Positions 1-7,312 of a DNA stretch of 22,474 bases are shown one piece after another (position 1 is the first letter of the stretch; every line of letters starts with the position of its first letter). The notes beneath the pieces were generated by a model. The model saw nothing but the letters and a program-made list of their open reading frames with translations. It made no database searches and was not told the origin of the DNA. Source of the DNA: a virus. The stretch lies in IMG/VR virus record IMGVR_UViG_3300035180_001180, positions 1 through 22,474 of that record; one strand, written 5' to 3'. Both the position numbers and the translations under genes were made by a program.

Positions 1-149
1 GGATACTCGACAATACTTACTGAAGCCTGCCCTAGTTCTGGCGAGTATCCTGCAACAGCCGTCTTTCTGTACTTGTTCTCTCCGATGTCGGAGAATCCAA
101 ATTCGTTAATCAGCTCTGCAACAGCCTCATCAAAGTCCTGAGAATACAC
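1..149 (-). CDS. Partial small phage protein downstream of the connector gene
   Basis: The reading frame is open from a GTG at 149 to the window edge and gives about 49 residues beginning MYSQDFDEAVAELINEFG. A GAGAGG Shine-Dalgarno-like stretch lies just upstream. It overlaps the end of the preceding gene by 20 nt, which is normal translational coupling in this operon. The alternative ATG at 130 reaches a stop after six codons, so GTG is the likely start. Position after the capsid and connector genes suggests a head-tail joining or minor tail protein, but this is inference from gene order; I recognise no domain. The gene is cut by the window edge. Confidence 0.7.
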   Translation of the reverse strand, partial: MYSQDFDEAVAELINEFGFSDIGENKYRKTAVAGYSPELGQASVSIVEY

Positions 150-534
150 CGTGGGCCTCTCTATCTAGTGCGTAGCTGTCGTTCCACTGATTCACAAACG
201 AAATCAGCGGATGGTCCCCCGTAACACTCCCTGTGTACGGAACTGGGGACATTGACATCATGTTAGGGTTCAAAACAGTCAACTTCAGAAACTCGACGTA
301 GTTTTTGAACTGTTCGCCAGACCAAGTTTCAAGTTGAGAAATCTTCCGGTGCGTCTTGGCAGTCAGCGTAGCGAGGATGTACTGCGCACAAAGGCTTGCA
401 GCGCGAGGGACATTCCCTTGGCAGTCATCGAGAGTGGCTTGAATAACGCTGTCTGGTAGAATGGTAAGATCGCGCCAGTCTCCAATTCGGAGGCGAATCT
501 TCCCGATTGGGGTAGAGGGATCAATGACGGTCAT
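130..534 (-). CDS. Putative head-tail connector / head-completion protein
   Basis: This 134-residue protein is soluble and largely helical in appearance, with no signal peptide or membrane segment. It follows the major capsid gene, where tailed phages usually keep head-tail connector (gp6/gp10-like) or head-completion proteins. Its N-terminal part (residues about 10-45, ending in a helix-rich stretch with a buried-looking LCAQYILATL) resembles the layout of such adaptors. The ATG at 534 is preceded by AAAGGA. A rho-independent terminator separates it from the capsid gene, so its expression probably depends on partial readthrough or its own promoter. The functional call rests mainly on context. 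Confidence 0.6.
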   Translation of the reverse strand: MTVIDPSTPIGKIRLRIGDWRDLTILPDSVIQATLDDCQGNVPRAASLCAQYILATLTAKTHRKISQLETWSGEQFKNYVEFLKLTVLNPNMMSMSPVPYTGSVTGDHPLISFVNQWNDSYALDREAHGVFSGL

Positions 535-552
535 ATAAAATCCTTTGCCAGT

Positions 553-583
553 AAAAAAGCGACCCCCCTACCGGAGAGGCCGC
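553..583 (-). terminator. Rho-independent terminator after the major capsid gene
   Basis: On the minus strand a GC-rich hairpin (GCGGCCTC paired with a G-rich 3' arm ending GTCGC) is followed by six Ts (553-558). It lies 30 nt beyond the capsid stop codon and would reduce transcription into the connector gene, a common arrangement after abundant capsid genes. Confidence 0.75.
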
Positions 584-612
584 CCCTACAACCCCGTCAG
601 GGGCGCGTCTAA

Positions 613-1629
613 TTAGTTAGACGATGTGAATTCCACAACCAGCGCGGGGCGCAGGAGGGCGTTCACGAAGTTCGATTCGCTTTCGATTTCGATCTTCGTT
701 CCCTTGGCGTCAGCCGACTCAAACACGTAAACTTGTTCGCCGAGCGTGTTGACCAGTCCGAAACGGTTCGCAGGAGAGAAGTACGTCTTGAATGCGTCAG
801 TTCCCATCGGAACCATGTAAGCCTTGCCAACAGGGATGAGACGCTGGCCGGCATACGTGTCACGCATTTCAACGAACTTCGTTCCGCCAAACTCGAACTG
901 ACGGTGGAGAGCCGAAGCACCACCCAGACGTTGACGCAGAGGCTCTTGCGTGCTCATGTAATACTGGTACGCAGTCTTGATCGAAGCATGCGAAATCAGC
1001 TTAGCGAAGAATTCCGGCGAGGTCAGAACAACAGTTCCAGTCACCGACGCGCCGAAGGCATTGTCTTGAATCTGGGCGATACCAGCTTCAATCTTCGCAA
1101 TCACTTCAGTCGTACTAGTTCCGAGCAGGAAGTCCACAGACGTGCGTGTCACACCGAATTCAGTGTTCCAGTTCTGCGAGACAGTGCCGTTTGGCGAGTA
1201 CACGGTAGCAGCCGTGATAGTCTGTGCGCGGGCGAATTCCAGCGTCCAAGCATGGTTTTGGCGAATACGCTCAAGCTTACGTGCGCGCACGCTTTCGATG
1301 GTTTCTACACCAGCAGCCGCGCCATAAGCGCGCTTGCCTTGGAGGTCTTGCGGGCTGATGTAGTCGTCATGCGGGAAGTGAGGAACCGCGAAGGTGTGCA
1401 GCTTGCGCGTTGCATCCCTACCGACAATGCCACGGTCGCCGCGAACACGGTCAACAAGCAGTCCACCGTCCTTGGTGATTTCTTCAAAAACCACCACATG
1501 CTCAGCAACAGATTCTTCTTGGAAGAGTCCGAGCTGGCCGATTGTGCCCCACTGATTCGGGACTACGTTGACTTCTTGTGTCCAGTCTTGAACTTCAAAG
1601 CCGTTAGCAAAGCTACGAATGATAGCCAT
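613..1629 (-). CDS. Major capsid protein, lambda gpE-like family
   Basis: This 338-residue protein has the length and organisation of the lambda gpE family of HK97-fold major capsid proteins. Seen features include an N-terminal arm, an acidic loop region rich in Asp/Glu/Arg (residues 45-75), the conserved stretch around residues 80-105 (HTFAVPHFPHDDYISPQDLQ) and a C-terminal beta-rich segment ending LLRPALVVEF. There is no N-terminal delta-domain large enough for internal scaffolding, which fits the separate scaffold gene upstream. GGAAGGAA sits just before the ATG. It directly follows the decoration-protein gene, the lambda D-E order. It builds the icosahedral shell. Confidence 0.9.
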   Translation of the reverse strand: MAIIRSFANGFEVQDWTQEVNVVPNQWGTIGQLGLFQEESVAEHVVVFEEITKDGGLLVDRVRGDRGIVGRDATRKLHTFAVPHFPHDDYISPQDLQGKRAYGAAAGVETIESVRARKLERIRQNHAWTLEFARAQTITAATVYSPNGTVSQNWNTEFGVTRTSVDFLLGTSTTEVIAKIEAGIAQIQDNAFGASVTGTVVLTSPEFFAKLISHASIKTAYQYYMSTQEPLRQRLGGASALHRQFEFGGTKFVEMRDTYAGQRLIPVGKAYMVPMGTDAFKTYFSPANRFGLVNTLGEQVYVFESADAKGTKIEIESESNFVNALLRPALVVEFTSSN

Positions 1630-1648
1630 TTACAAATTCCTTCCAGAA

Positions 1649-2056
1649 TTAGATTGCGGTTTCGACCAGAAGGCCGGCACCAGCGAGAGCAGTCTTCACG
1701 GAGGCCACAGTATGACCAGTTCCGAGTTGCAGACCAGCATCAGCCAGAATCACGGGACCGCGCACAAGGACGATTGCCTTTGCGTCAGTGCCACTTGTAA
1801 GGGCGATGTCGGTCGAAAGACCAAGACCGTCAGCGATGATAATCGCAGCGGGAGTTTGCGAGCCGTCAGCAGCAGCCGAGAGCGAGAGCTTGTACTTGCC
1901 GGTGGCAGTAACCTTGCCGAGAACAGCACCAACCTTCAGGTTGAGGTTAGCAGTATCGTTCAGTACAACCGATTCACGGCAGTATGAAGTGGCAGGATCA
2001 AACTCGTACTTTACGACGCCAGACAGGCGAGTTGAGTCAGTTGCGAAAACAGACAT
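1649..2056 (-). CDS. Head decoration protein, lambda gpD-like
   Basis: This 135-residue protein is rich in Ala, Gly, Thr and Val with predicted beta structure. It matches the lambda gpD / bacteriophage head decoration family, including the central region with GAVLGKVTATGKYK (residues about 43-56), the VLVRGPVILAD stretch and the late GAGLLVE. Family members trimerise on the outside of the expanded capsid and stabilise it after DNA packaging. The gene lies immediately before the capsid gene, with AAAAGGA upstream of its ATG. Family assignment is good from pattern and context. Confidence 0.85.
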   Translation of the reverse strand: MSVFATDSTRLSGVVKYEFDPATSYCRESVVLNDTANLNLKVGAVLGKVTATGKYKLSLSAAADGSQTPAAIIIADGLGLSTDIALTSGTDAKAIVLVRGPVILADAGLQLGTGHTVASVKTALAGAGLLVETAI

Positions 2057-2086
2057 TGATTTTCCTTTTAGCTAAAGAGGATGCGC

Positions 2087-2623
2087 TTACTTTGCGCCGT
2101 ACTTTTCACGGAGAATCTTCATTTCAGCAGATTCTTCGACCTTCGCAGCGTCAGCTTCAGCAGCTACGCCGACTTCTTTGAACATACCAGTCTTGCCTTC
2201 GGCATCAACTGACAGGCTCAGAGCCGACACAACAGCGTCAAACGCTGCGTCATCGAGCGATTCAGTTGCGGCCATAAGCGCGTCTGACTTCGACGTTCCT
2301 ACAGCAGCTTCAATCTTTTCTTTGCGAGCTGTGAGACGCTTTGCAGCGGATTCAGCTTCGGCAGCAACCTTCTCGGCATTTACAGCTTCGAGTTGTGCTT
2401 GGAGTTCTGCCACCTTGGCATATGCCTCTGCAACAGCAGCTACGGCTGTTTCAAGGTCGGTAGAGACTTCTTGGAGTTGAGCAGCAGCATCTGCAAGCGC
2501 GGACTCTGAAGACGCCTTGAAGGCATCAAACTCTGCCTGAAGGGTTTCAACGCTTGCGGACACAACAGGCTCAGAAGCTCCGAGCTTCGCCATCAGGCGA
2601 GAAAGCATTGTATTTTGCTTCAT
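2087..2623 (-). CDS. Capsid scaffolding protein (coiled coil)
   Basis: The 178-residue protein is dominated by Ala, Glu, Lys and Ser, with a long heptad-like coiled coil over residues about 20-105. It is acidic and has no membrane segment. Its start overlaps the stop of the S49 protease by four bases (ATGA), so the two are translationally coupled, as expected for a protease and the scaffold it removes during maturation. In lambda the scaffold is nested in the protease gene; here it is a separate cistron. The C-terminus (EMKILREKYGAK) is basic, as in scaffolds that bind capsid protein. The role is inferred from composition and position. Confidence 0.75.
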   Translation of the reverse strand: MKQNTMLSRLMAKLGASEPVVSASVETLQAEFDAFKASSESALADAAAQLQEVSTDLETAVAAVAEAYAKVAELQAQLEAVNAEKVAAEAESAAKRLTARKEKIEAAVGTSKSDALMAATESLDDAAFDAVVSALSLSVDAEGKTGMFKEVGVAAEADAAKVEESAEMKILREKYGAK

Positions 2624-3471
2624 TGCATTTCCTTTTGAATTTGAGCGACGTATGCAGAGAACTGCTTATTCGTCATGACAGCATTTGCAAGCCCCTTTTC
2701 AACTGCTGTTGCAGCATCAAAGACTTTGGCTTCAAATCCAGTGATAGTCTTTACATCAAGACCTGTGTACTTGCTGACGTGTGTTGCAAACTCTAAGTTG
2801 AGCCTGTCCACATCAGATTGAGTCTCTGCGAGGAACGACTTCTTAAACGACCCATCTTCAGCAAATGGAACCTTGGACTCGCCAGACGTTACGAAGATTC
2901 TCTTCAGTCCTGCGTTATCCATCGCCTTAGAAGTGTCCAACAGCGCAACAACGCAGCCGATAGACCCAAGAGAAGCAGATGGGTTTGCAATAACTTGATC
3001 GCACACGCAGATGAGGGCGTAGGCCGCAGATGCTGCGATAGTGTCGGCGTATCCAATCAGGGTGATTTCGTTTTCGTCGCAGATTGCGCGAATATCTTCG
3101 CAAGCTTGGAATACGTGTGAGGCTTCACCGCCGCCAGATGTCACTTCCATGACGATTGTTTTTACGCCAGCTTCTGCCATGTCTTCGACTTGGTTTACAA
3201 GAGACTGGTAGCTTGTACCAGCCTCTCCGCAAAGCGTCATAACCGGCTTATACGTCAGGCTACCATCTACTCGAAGGATGCCAAGGCCGTTGGCATACAT
3301 TGGAGCTTCTTGATCGTCTTCTGGGTCAGGCCCGTCAATGAAGTCCATTCTAAAATCCCGCGAATTACGGGAATCTAGATAGTCAAGCACGACGCTGAAA
3401 GCTTCTGGTGTGATGAGGTGAGGTGTGTTGTAGATTTTCGAGGAAAGCCTTAGAAGGCTATGAGGGTGCAT
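2620..3471 (-). CDS. S49-family (SppA / lambda gpC-like) head maturation protease
   Basis: The 283-residue protein has a ClpP/crotonase-like fold signature of the S49 family: VMEVTSGGGEAS near 107-118, then TIAASAAYALICVCDQVIA (144-162) with the likely catalytic Ser148, then NPSASLGSIG. The catalytic Lys is probably Lys200 in the SGESKVP segment. Such phage enzymes cleave scaffold and sometimes portal during prohead maturation. I place the start at the ATG at 3471 because AGGAGTT lies six bases upstream; a TTG at 3489 in the same frame would encode that ribosome-binding site. It sits between portal and scaffold, the canonical order. Confidence 0.88.
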   Translation of the reverse strand: MHPHSLLRLSSKIYNTPHLITPEAFSVVLDYLDSRNSRDFRMDFIDGPDPEDDQEAPMYANGLGILRVDGSLTYKPVMTLCGEAGTSYQSLVNQVEDMAEAGVKTIVMEVTSGGGEASHVFQACEDIRAICDENEITLIGYADTIAASAAYALICVCDQVIANPSASLGSIGCVVALLDTSKAMDNAGLKRIFVTSGESKVPFAEDGSFKKSFLAETQSDVDRLNLEFATHVSKYTGLDVKTITGFEAKVFDAATAVEKGLANAVMTNKQFSAYVAQIQKEMQ

Positions 3472-3485
3472 TTGAACTCCTATTG

Positions 3486-4997
3486 TCAAGCGGCGTTATC
3501 GGCGTTAGCCGTGGAAGTGTCCTTACCGCCTTGCGGGTTCTTAGCTGTCCCATTTCCAGTCGTACCGACTTCCATGCCTGCACCGGACTTGCTAGAATTA
3601 CCGGCAAGTGCTGATGGAAGGTTTTCCTTGTCAACAGGCTCATCATCTGGCTTCTCAGGAACGCCGAGAACCTTGCGGACGCGGTTGAGAACAGAACGGT
3701 CAACTTCAATGGCACTCGTAGAGAACACCCGTTGCACAGCCTTGCTGAACTCTTCGAGGCTTACCTCTTCGATGTCAGAGTAGACAAACTTAGCCATTTT
3801 GCTTGTGTCCCACCCGTTCATTTCGTACAATGTACGCATGAGGTGAGAGTTAAGCACCTCGGCGATTTCTCGGAGGCGGTAGTCGATTGCAAGCGCAAGA
3901 ACAGAACTCTTACTCTCAGCGAGAGAGAATGAACCCGAGCCTTCTGCTCCAAGCTTGAGAATGTCTACGCTAAGGGCAGATAGGATATCACCTTGCAGGC
4001 GACGGATAACTGATTCAGTGTCGTACTTCGCGCCACCCTTTGACTCCATCAAGTCGTAGGTAAACAGCGGAAGCTTTGATTCCGGGTCGATCATGTTCGG
4101 GACAAGCAGGCCACGCTGAGTGCCAGCGTTGTAGTTGTCGATGATAGTCTGGAATGCAGCTACAGCAGCTTTATCTTCTGGCGAAGCATTCGGGTCAAGA
4201 TATCGCGGGGGAATTGCGATCTTGAGAATACCTTGAACGTCCTTTGCAATGCCAACTAGCTCTTGATTTTGGAGCAAGGAAAGCTGCTTGAACGCAAGAT
4301 AAATGTTTTTGTAGATCGAATTGCCTTCTGGGTTCCCCTTTGTCGCGCTTGCCGAGAACAGGAGAAACTTCTCTCTGTCAATCTCAAGCCGTCCATTGAC
4401 GTTTATGCGGTTCTGGAAACGATAGGCGTTTTCGATGTTTGTGAGGGATTGCTCTACTTTGAGAAGGTCTGCACCATCCTCTGAGAACACCCAGCCGCAG
4501 ATTGTGTCTTGGCTACGTGGTGCCAGCTTCTTGAGGCCAATAAGACCGTCATTGTGCTTAGACCCATTGCGCTTCAGTCTGCGACGCAGTACAATCTCGT
4601 TTACAGCAAAGCCGTACTCAAGGTACGGGATGACACTTTCGATAAAAGACGACCAAGAGCCGTCCATGTCATGCATCATCGTTCGGATGGCCTCTGTCCG
4701 AGCCTTGTCTTGGTCGGTTGCATCCTCTGCTGGCTCTACACACCATTGCACGCGAGAAATCATCATTCTGTAAACGTTCATAGCCGCACCAACTGTAGGG
4801 TTGTTGCGCATTTCATTCACAGTTGAGATAAAATTCGGATAGCGGAATGCTTGTTGAGCTTCTTCTAGAATTCGCTTGTTTCTGGTCTTAAGACCTAGGA
4901 CACCTTGCTCGCCGAGCTTGAGTCGAGGAACGACTGCTTGCGGGTCTGGAGCCAGGGCAGCGGAGTCTACGCCATCTGGCGTATTCGCTTCAGGCAT
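3486..4997 (-). CDS. Portal protein, DUF935-like
   Basis: This 503-residue protein has the hallmarks of a phage portal of the DUF935 (Mu gp29-like) group. They include an N-terminal segment with MRNNPTVGAAMNVYRMMI (residues about 62-79), the SFIESVIPYLEYGFAVNEIV stem/wing region, a KFLLFSASAT strand and a helix-rich C-terminal crown. The final 50 residues are low-complexity (Gly, Asn, Thr, Lys) and probably flexible. Twelve copies form the ring through which DNA enters the head. It lies between terminase and protease, and AAGGAGC precedes the ATG. A promoter at 5023-5051 allows transcription independent of the terminase. Confidence 0.88.
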   Translation of the reverse strand: MPEANTPDGVDSAALAPDPQAVVPRLKLGEQGVLGLKTRNKRILEEAQQAFRYPNFISTVNEMRNNPTVGAAMNVYRMMISRVQWCVEPAEDATDQDKARTEAIRTMMHDMDGSWSSFIESVIPYLEYGFAVNEIVLRRRLKRNGSKHNDGLIGLKKLAPRSQDTICGWVFSEDGADLLKVEQSLTNIENAYRFQNRINVNGRLEIDREKFLLFSASATKGNPEGNSIYKNIYLAFKQLSLLQNQELVGIAKDVQGILKIAIPPRYLDPNASPEDKAAVAAFQTIIDNYNAGTQRGLLVPNMIDPESKLPLFTYDLMESKGGAKYDTESVIRRLQGDILSALSVDILKLGAEGSGSFSLAESKSSVLALAIDYRLREIAEVLNSHLMRTLYEMNGWDTSKMAKFVYSDIEEVSLEEFSKAVQRVFSTSAIEVDRSVLNRVRKVLGVPEKPDDEPVDKENLPSALAGNSSKSGAGMEVGTTGNGTAKNPQGGKDTSTANADNAA

Positions 4998-5022
4998 GTA
5001 ATTGCTCCTTTGATTATCTGTG

Positions 5023-5051
5023 ATTGTAGCACGGTTTTACGTATTTGTCAA
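5023..5051 (-). promoter_or_regulatory. Sigma70-type promoter for the portal-head operon
   Basis: On the minus strand TTGACA (5051-5046) and TACAAT (5028-5023) are separated by 17 bp, with TGC directly before the -10 box (extended -10). It overlaps the 3' end of the large terminase gene and fires into the portal gene. Confidence 0.75.
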
Positions 5052-6536
5052 GCCATACACAGTTGGTACAGGACTTGCTTGTGAAAGTACAGGCACTGCA
5101 AACGTCGGAAGCTGCACTTGACGTGAGAGGGTATTGAATGCGTCTGATGTGGCATCAACTTGGTCATCTTTCTGATTCCGAGAACCTTCAAAATGCTCAA
5201 GCTCTGCGAGATATTCTTCATTCCAATCTCCACGCACAATCCTCACCATCCCAGCTTCGGCCAGCGCGCAGAACGGTAGGAATCTAGCAATCTTCCCAGA
5301 GTGCCCGGAGATAGGTACAGACTTTGCAGCAATTCCGTTCTCAGCTAGTTGCGCCATGAAGAAACGATTAGCGGCAGCGCCTCCAGCTCCAGGGTCTTTT
5401 GGAATTGTCACTGCGCACTCAGGTGGGGGGCCGTCGTCGTGTCCAGTCTCCACAAGCTCTTGAATAACGCCATCAGAAAGCTTTCTGAAGCGGTTTACGT
5501 GCTCGATATAGTAGTACCCCCACTTATCCCGAGACAGCCTTACACCGGAAGTCCAGTCTGGATTTGGGTTACTCTCTGACGGTACTGATGCTGCCAAATC
5601 CCATGAGCGAACCTTTGATACAGGGTTTACCGGGGGAAAGTCAACAACCTCTACCCACTCTCTACGGAAGAATCCTGAACCTTCCGCACGAGCAGTCCAA
5701 GACCCATGAAGGTATCGAAGTTGATTTACACGCGGCTGCGACAGCAGGTTTGCAAGATACCCAGAGTTATTCTTGAGCAGAATAGGGTTGTCATAAACAG
5801 TGAGAGGGATGAATCTGAAGCTCTTAGGAAGGAATGTGATCTTTCCATTTGATGGGTCGCGGTTCTTGCCAAGCGGCTCTCCGTGCTTTTCCCAAAGCTC
5901 TTCAATGCTGTCAGCCCAGTACATCTTGCCGGATTCGTTGAAGAAATACCGACGAATGTCTTCTGTTCCGTTGCGCGGGATTCCGTCAGCTTCATTGAGT
6001 GAATACTTAACCCACTCATACAAGAACGAGTCACGAGACGGATTGCACGTCATCGTGATATTCATGTGTCCCTTGTACTTTGCACCACGAAGACGCGACA
6101 GCAAGAACAAGATTTCTTCTTGGGTGAATTCTGCTGCTTCGTCAACAAGAATGTTTGTCGCTTGCAGGCCCTGCCACTCCCCGAGGTTATCCGGGATGGC
6201 TGCGAACTGGATCGTCGCACCGTTAGGGAATACCCAGGTCAGTGCTTGAATCTTCAGCACCCCGCCAAAGTGCGTGTAGATGCCCTTAGATTCGTCTACA
6301 AGGCCGCCAGACAGCTTCAGCATAGGGTAGCTGCGCCGGACGATCATTACACGCGCTGCGGGGTCATTGATGTACTTCAACGCCTTTGTCAGACAGGTGT
6401 GGGACTTCCCACCTCCAGCACCACCACCGCAAAGCAGCAAATCTGTTTCGTCATCGAGAAGAATCTGCTGCTGCTTTAGACTGCATGGTGCGAAGATTAG
6501 CCGGTCAACAGCATCCGCGAATTCCGTATTTTTCAT
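5037..6536 (-). CDS. terL: Terminase large subunit
   Basis: The 499-residue protein is a two-domain packaging motor. The N-terminal ATPase carries Walker A GGGAGGGKS (residues 37-45), Walker B ILVDEA (129-134) and a coupling-type motif in NITMTCNPS (around 160). The C-terminal RNase H-like nuclease contains an Asp in SWDLAAS and the late acidic pair in KDDQVDATSDAFN. It cuts concatemeric DNA and translocates it into the prohead through the portal. GGAGG lies just before the ATG. The small subunit is not adjacent but lies 1.5 kb upstream beyond the tRNA array. Length and motif order are normal for the family. Confidence 0.95.
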   Translation of the reverse strand: MKNTEFADAVDRLIFAPCSLKQQQILLDDETDLLLCGGGAGGGKSHTCLTKALKYINDPAARVMIVRRSYPMLKLSGGLVDESKGIYTHFGGVLKIQALTWVFPNGATIQFAAIPDNLGEWQGLQATNILVDEAAEFTQEEILFLLSRLRGAKYKGHMNITMTCNPSRDSFLYEWVKYSLNEADGIPRNGTEDIRRYFFNESGKMYWADSIEELWEKHGEPLGKNRDPSNGKITFLPKSFRFIPLTVYDNPILLKNNSGYLANLLSQPRVNQLRYLHGSWTARAEGSGFFRREWVEVVDFPPVNPVSKVRSWDLAASVPSESNPNPDWTSGVRLSRDKWGYYYIEHVNRFRKLSDGVIQELVETGHDDGPPPECAVTIPKDPGAGGAAANRFFMAQLAENGIAAKSVPISGHSGKIARFLPFCALAEAGMVRIVRGDWNEEYLAELEHFEGSRNQKDDQVDATSDAFNTLSRQVQLPTFAVPVLSQASPVPTVYGLTNT

Positions 6537-6552
6537 TCGACCTCCAATGTGG

Positions 6553-6585
6553 AAAACCCCGCAGCAGAGTTTCCTCTGAGCGGGG
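6553..6585 (-). terminator. Hairpin terminator between the tRNA array and terL
   Basis: On the minus strand CCCCGC pairs with GCGGGG through a CAGAG/CTCTG inner stem and a GAAA loop, followed by TTTT (6556-6553). It stands immediately before the terL ribosome-binding site, so tRNA transcripts would be attenuated before terL. Confidence 0.65.
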
Positions 6586-6594
6586 CCGTGTTAT

Positions 6595-6655
6595 CATTTA
6601 GCTCTACCTCTAAGCCCAAGGAGAAGGAGAAACAGCCTAGAGGCAGAGCTAAATG
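6595..6655 (-). repeat. Large imperfect inverted repeat (18-bp arms) at the end of the tRNA array
   Basis: Arms at 6595-6612 and 6638-6655 are complementary with one mismatch and enclose a 25-nt loop. On the minus strand the loop is pyrimidine-rich with two CTCCTT-like units, complementary to Shine-Dalgarno sequences. It does not fold as a tRNA. It starts five bases past the 3' end of tRNA-Pro, so it could protect the 3' end of the array transcript or guide its processing. Confidence 0.7.
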
Positions 6656-6659
6656 ATTG

Positions 6660-6736
6660 TGGTCTGGATGGGTGGACTCGAACCACCGGCCTCAAGCTTC
6701 CAAAGCTCGCCGTCTACCAACTGACAATACACCCAG
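6660..6736 (-). tRNA. tRNA-Pro (anticodon TGG)
   Basis: The minus strand folds as a cloverleaf with acceptor CTGGGTG/CATCCAG, anticodon stem CGAGC/GCTTG with loop TTTGGAA, and T-arm GGTGG/CCACC with loop TTCGAGT. The discriminator is A and CCA is encoded. It is the last gene of the array. Confidence 0.93.
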
Positions 6737-6742
6737 ATTGTT

Positions 6743-6818
6743 TGGCATATCCCTGTGGACTCGAACCACAACTGCAAGGATTTGGAGTCCTGCCGACTTC
6801 CGATTGTCTTATAGATAT
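6743..6818 (-). tRNA. tRNA-Trp (anticodon CCA)
   Basis: The anticodon loop is CTCCAAA and the T-arm is TGTGG/CCACA. The discriminator is G, as in bacterial tRNA-Trp, and CCA is encoded. The acceptor has a mismatch at position 7-66, and the anticodon stem has one mismatch at its outer pair. Confidence 0.88.
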
Positions 6819-6819
6819 A

Positions 6820-6895
6820 TGGTAGACAGGGTAGGGATCGAACCTACGACGCCCGGCTCTTCAGGCCGGCGCTCTACCATCTGAGCTACCTGTCC
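6820..6895 (-). tRNA. tRNA-Phe (anticodon GAA)
   Basis: The cloverleaf is complete: acceptor GGACAGG/CCTGTCT, anticodon stem CCGGC/GCCGG with loop CTGAAGA, T-arm GTAGG/CCTAC, A73 and an encoded CCA. A single base separates it from tRNA-Trp. Confidence 0.95.
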
Positions 6896-6901
6896 ATATT
6901 T

Positions 6902-6976
6902 TGGCTGGCAAAAGTGGGATCGAACCACTGACCGTCCGGTTAACAGCCGGATGCTCTACCGCTGAGCTATATGCCA
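6902..6976 (-). tRNA. tRNA-Asn (anticodon GTT)
   Basis: The anticodon stem is TCCGG/CCGGA with loop CTGTTAA. The acceptor TGGCATA/TTTGCCA has one mismatch. The T-loop is TTCGATC, the discriminator is G and CCA is encoded. Confidence 0.93.
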
Positions 6977-6986
6977 ATATGTCTGT

Positions 6987-7059
6987 AGCACCTAGAGGGA
7001 CTTGAACCCTACATTCACTGATAGAAAGTCAGTTGTCCTAACCTTTAGACGATAGGTGC
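6987..7059 (-). tRNA. tRNA-Glu (anticodon TTC)
   Basis: The acceptor is GCACCTA/TAGGTGC. The anticodon stem is ACTGA/TCAGT with loop CTTTCTA, and the T-loop is TTCAAGT. CCA is not encoded (ACA follows), unlike most of the array. Its 5' end abuts the permuted element with no spacer. Confidence 0.92.
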
Positions 7060-7148
7060 ATACTTGGCGACTTTACCGATTTGTCTACCCGCCCGGAATG
7101 GACAGGGCTGGACTCGAACCAGCAACACTTGCGTGTTTTTGCCAATAC
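7060..7148 (-). tRNA. Circularly permuted class II tRNA-like gene (3' half before 5' half)
   Basis: This 89-nt block fills the space between tRNA-Val and tRNA-Glu exactly. Read 5' to 3' on the minus strand it holds GTA, anticodon-stem 3' strand TTGGC (7145-7141), a long variable arm AACAC-GCAA-GTGTT, T-arm GCTGG-TTCGAGT-CCAGC, acceptor 3' strand CCTGTCC, linker ATTCC, acceptor 5' strand GGGCGGG, TA, D-arm GAC-AAATCGGTAAA-GTC, anticodon-stem 5' strand GCCAA (7068-7064) and GTAT. Joined end to end it gives a full class II cloverleaf: acceptor 7/7 (two G.U), anticodon stem 5/5, T-stem 5/5, variable stem 5/5, D-stem 3/3 and a 7-nt loop (4+3). That loop would carry anticodon ATG. If the junction is instead 2+5, using two bases of the upstream CCA, it reads CAG (Leu), which suits a class II tRNA with A73. 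Specificity is therefore uncertain. It could instead be two half-pseudogenes from a tandem duplication. Confidence 0.62.
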
Positions 7149-7223
7149 TGGTGGATTCTGTAGGGATCGAACCTACGACCTACGCCTTGTAAGGGCGCCG
7201 CACTACCGCTGTGCTAAGAATCC
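7149..7223 (-). tRNA. tRNA-Val (anticodon TAC)
   Basis: The acceptor is GGATTCT/AGAATCC, the D-stem GCAC/GTGC, the anticodon stem GCGCC/GGCGT with loop CTTACAA, and the T-arm GTAGG/CCTAC. A73 and CCA are encoded. The permuted element starts at the very next base. Confidence 0.94.
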
Positions 7224-7228
7224 TATCT

Positions 7229-7305
7229 TGTTGCGTGAGGTTGGCTTTGAACCCACGACCGTCAGCTTATGAGGCTGCTGTTCTACCGAACTGAACTACT
7301 CCGCA
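7229..7305 (-). tRNA. tRNA-Met-like (anticodon CAT), partly degenerate
   Basis: The anticodon loop CTCATAA and D-stem GTTC/GAAC are normal. The 3' acceptor strand carries one extra A (a bulge against TGCGGAG). The T-stem GTGGG/CCAAC has a mismatch and the outer anticodon-stem pair is mismatched. The 3' end reads ACA rather than CCA. It may be functional but damaged; the anticodon alone does not separate elongator from initiator Met. Confidence 0.7.
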
Positions 7306-7312
7306 TCAATTC

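Noticed and set aside
733-1800. Long plus-strand open frame of 355 codons
   Set aside because: It is the antisense shadow of the major capsid and decoration genes; it has Arg/Ser-rich, non-protein-like composition and no ribosome-binding site.
7060-7148. Permuted element as the amber suppressor tRNA
   Set aside because: No way of joining its ends gives a CTA anticodon at positions 34-36.
6657-7272. Plus-strand frames with repeated WTRTTTAR / GIEPTTPGS-type peptides
   Set aside because: These peptides are the well-known false translations of antisense tRNA genes.
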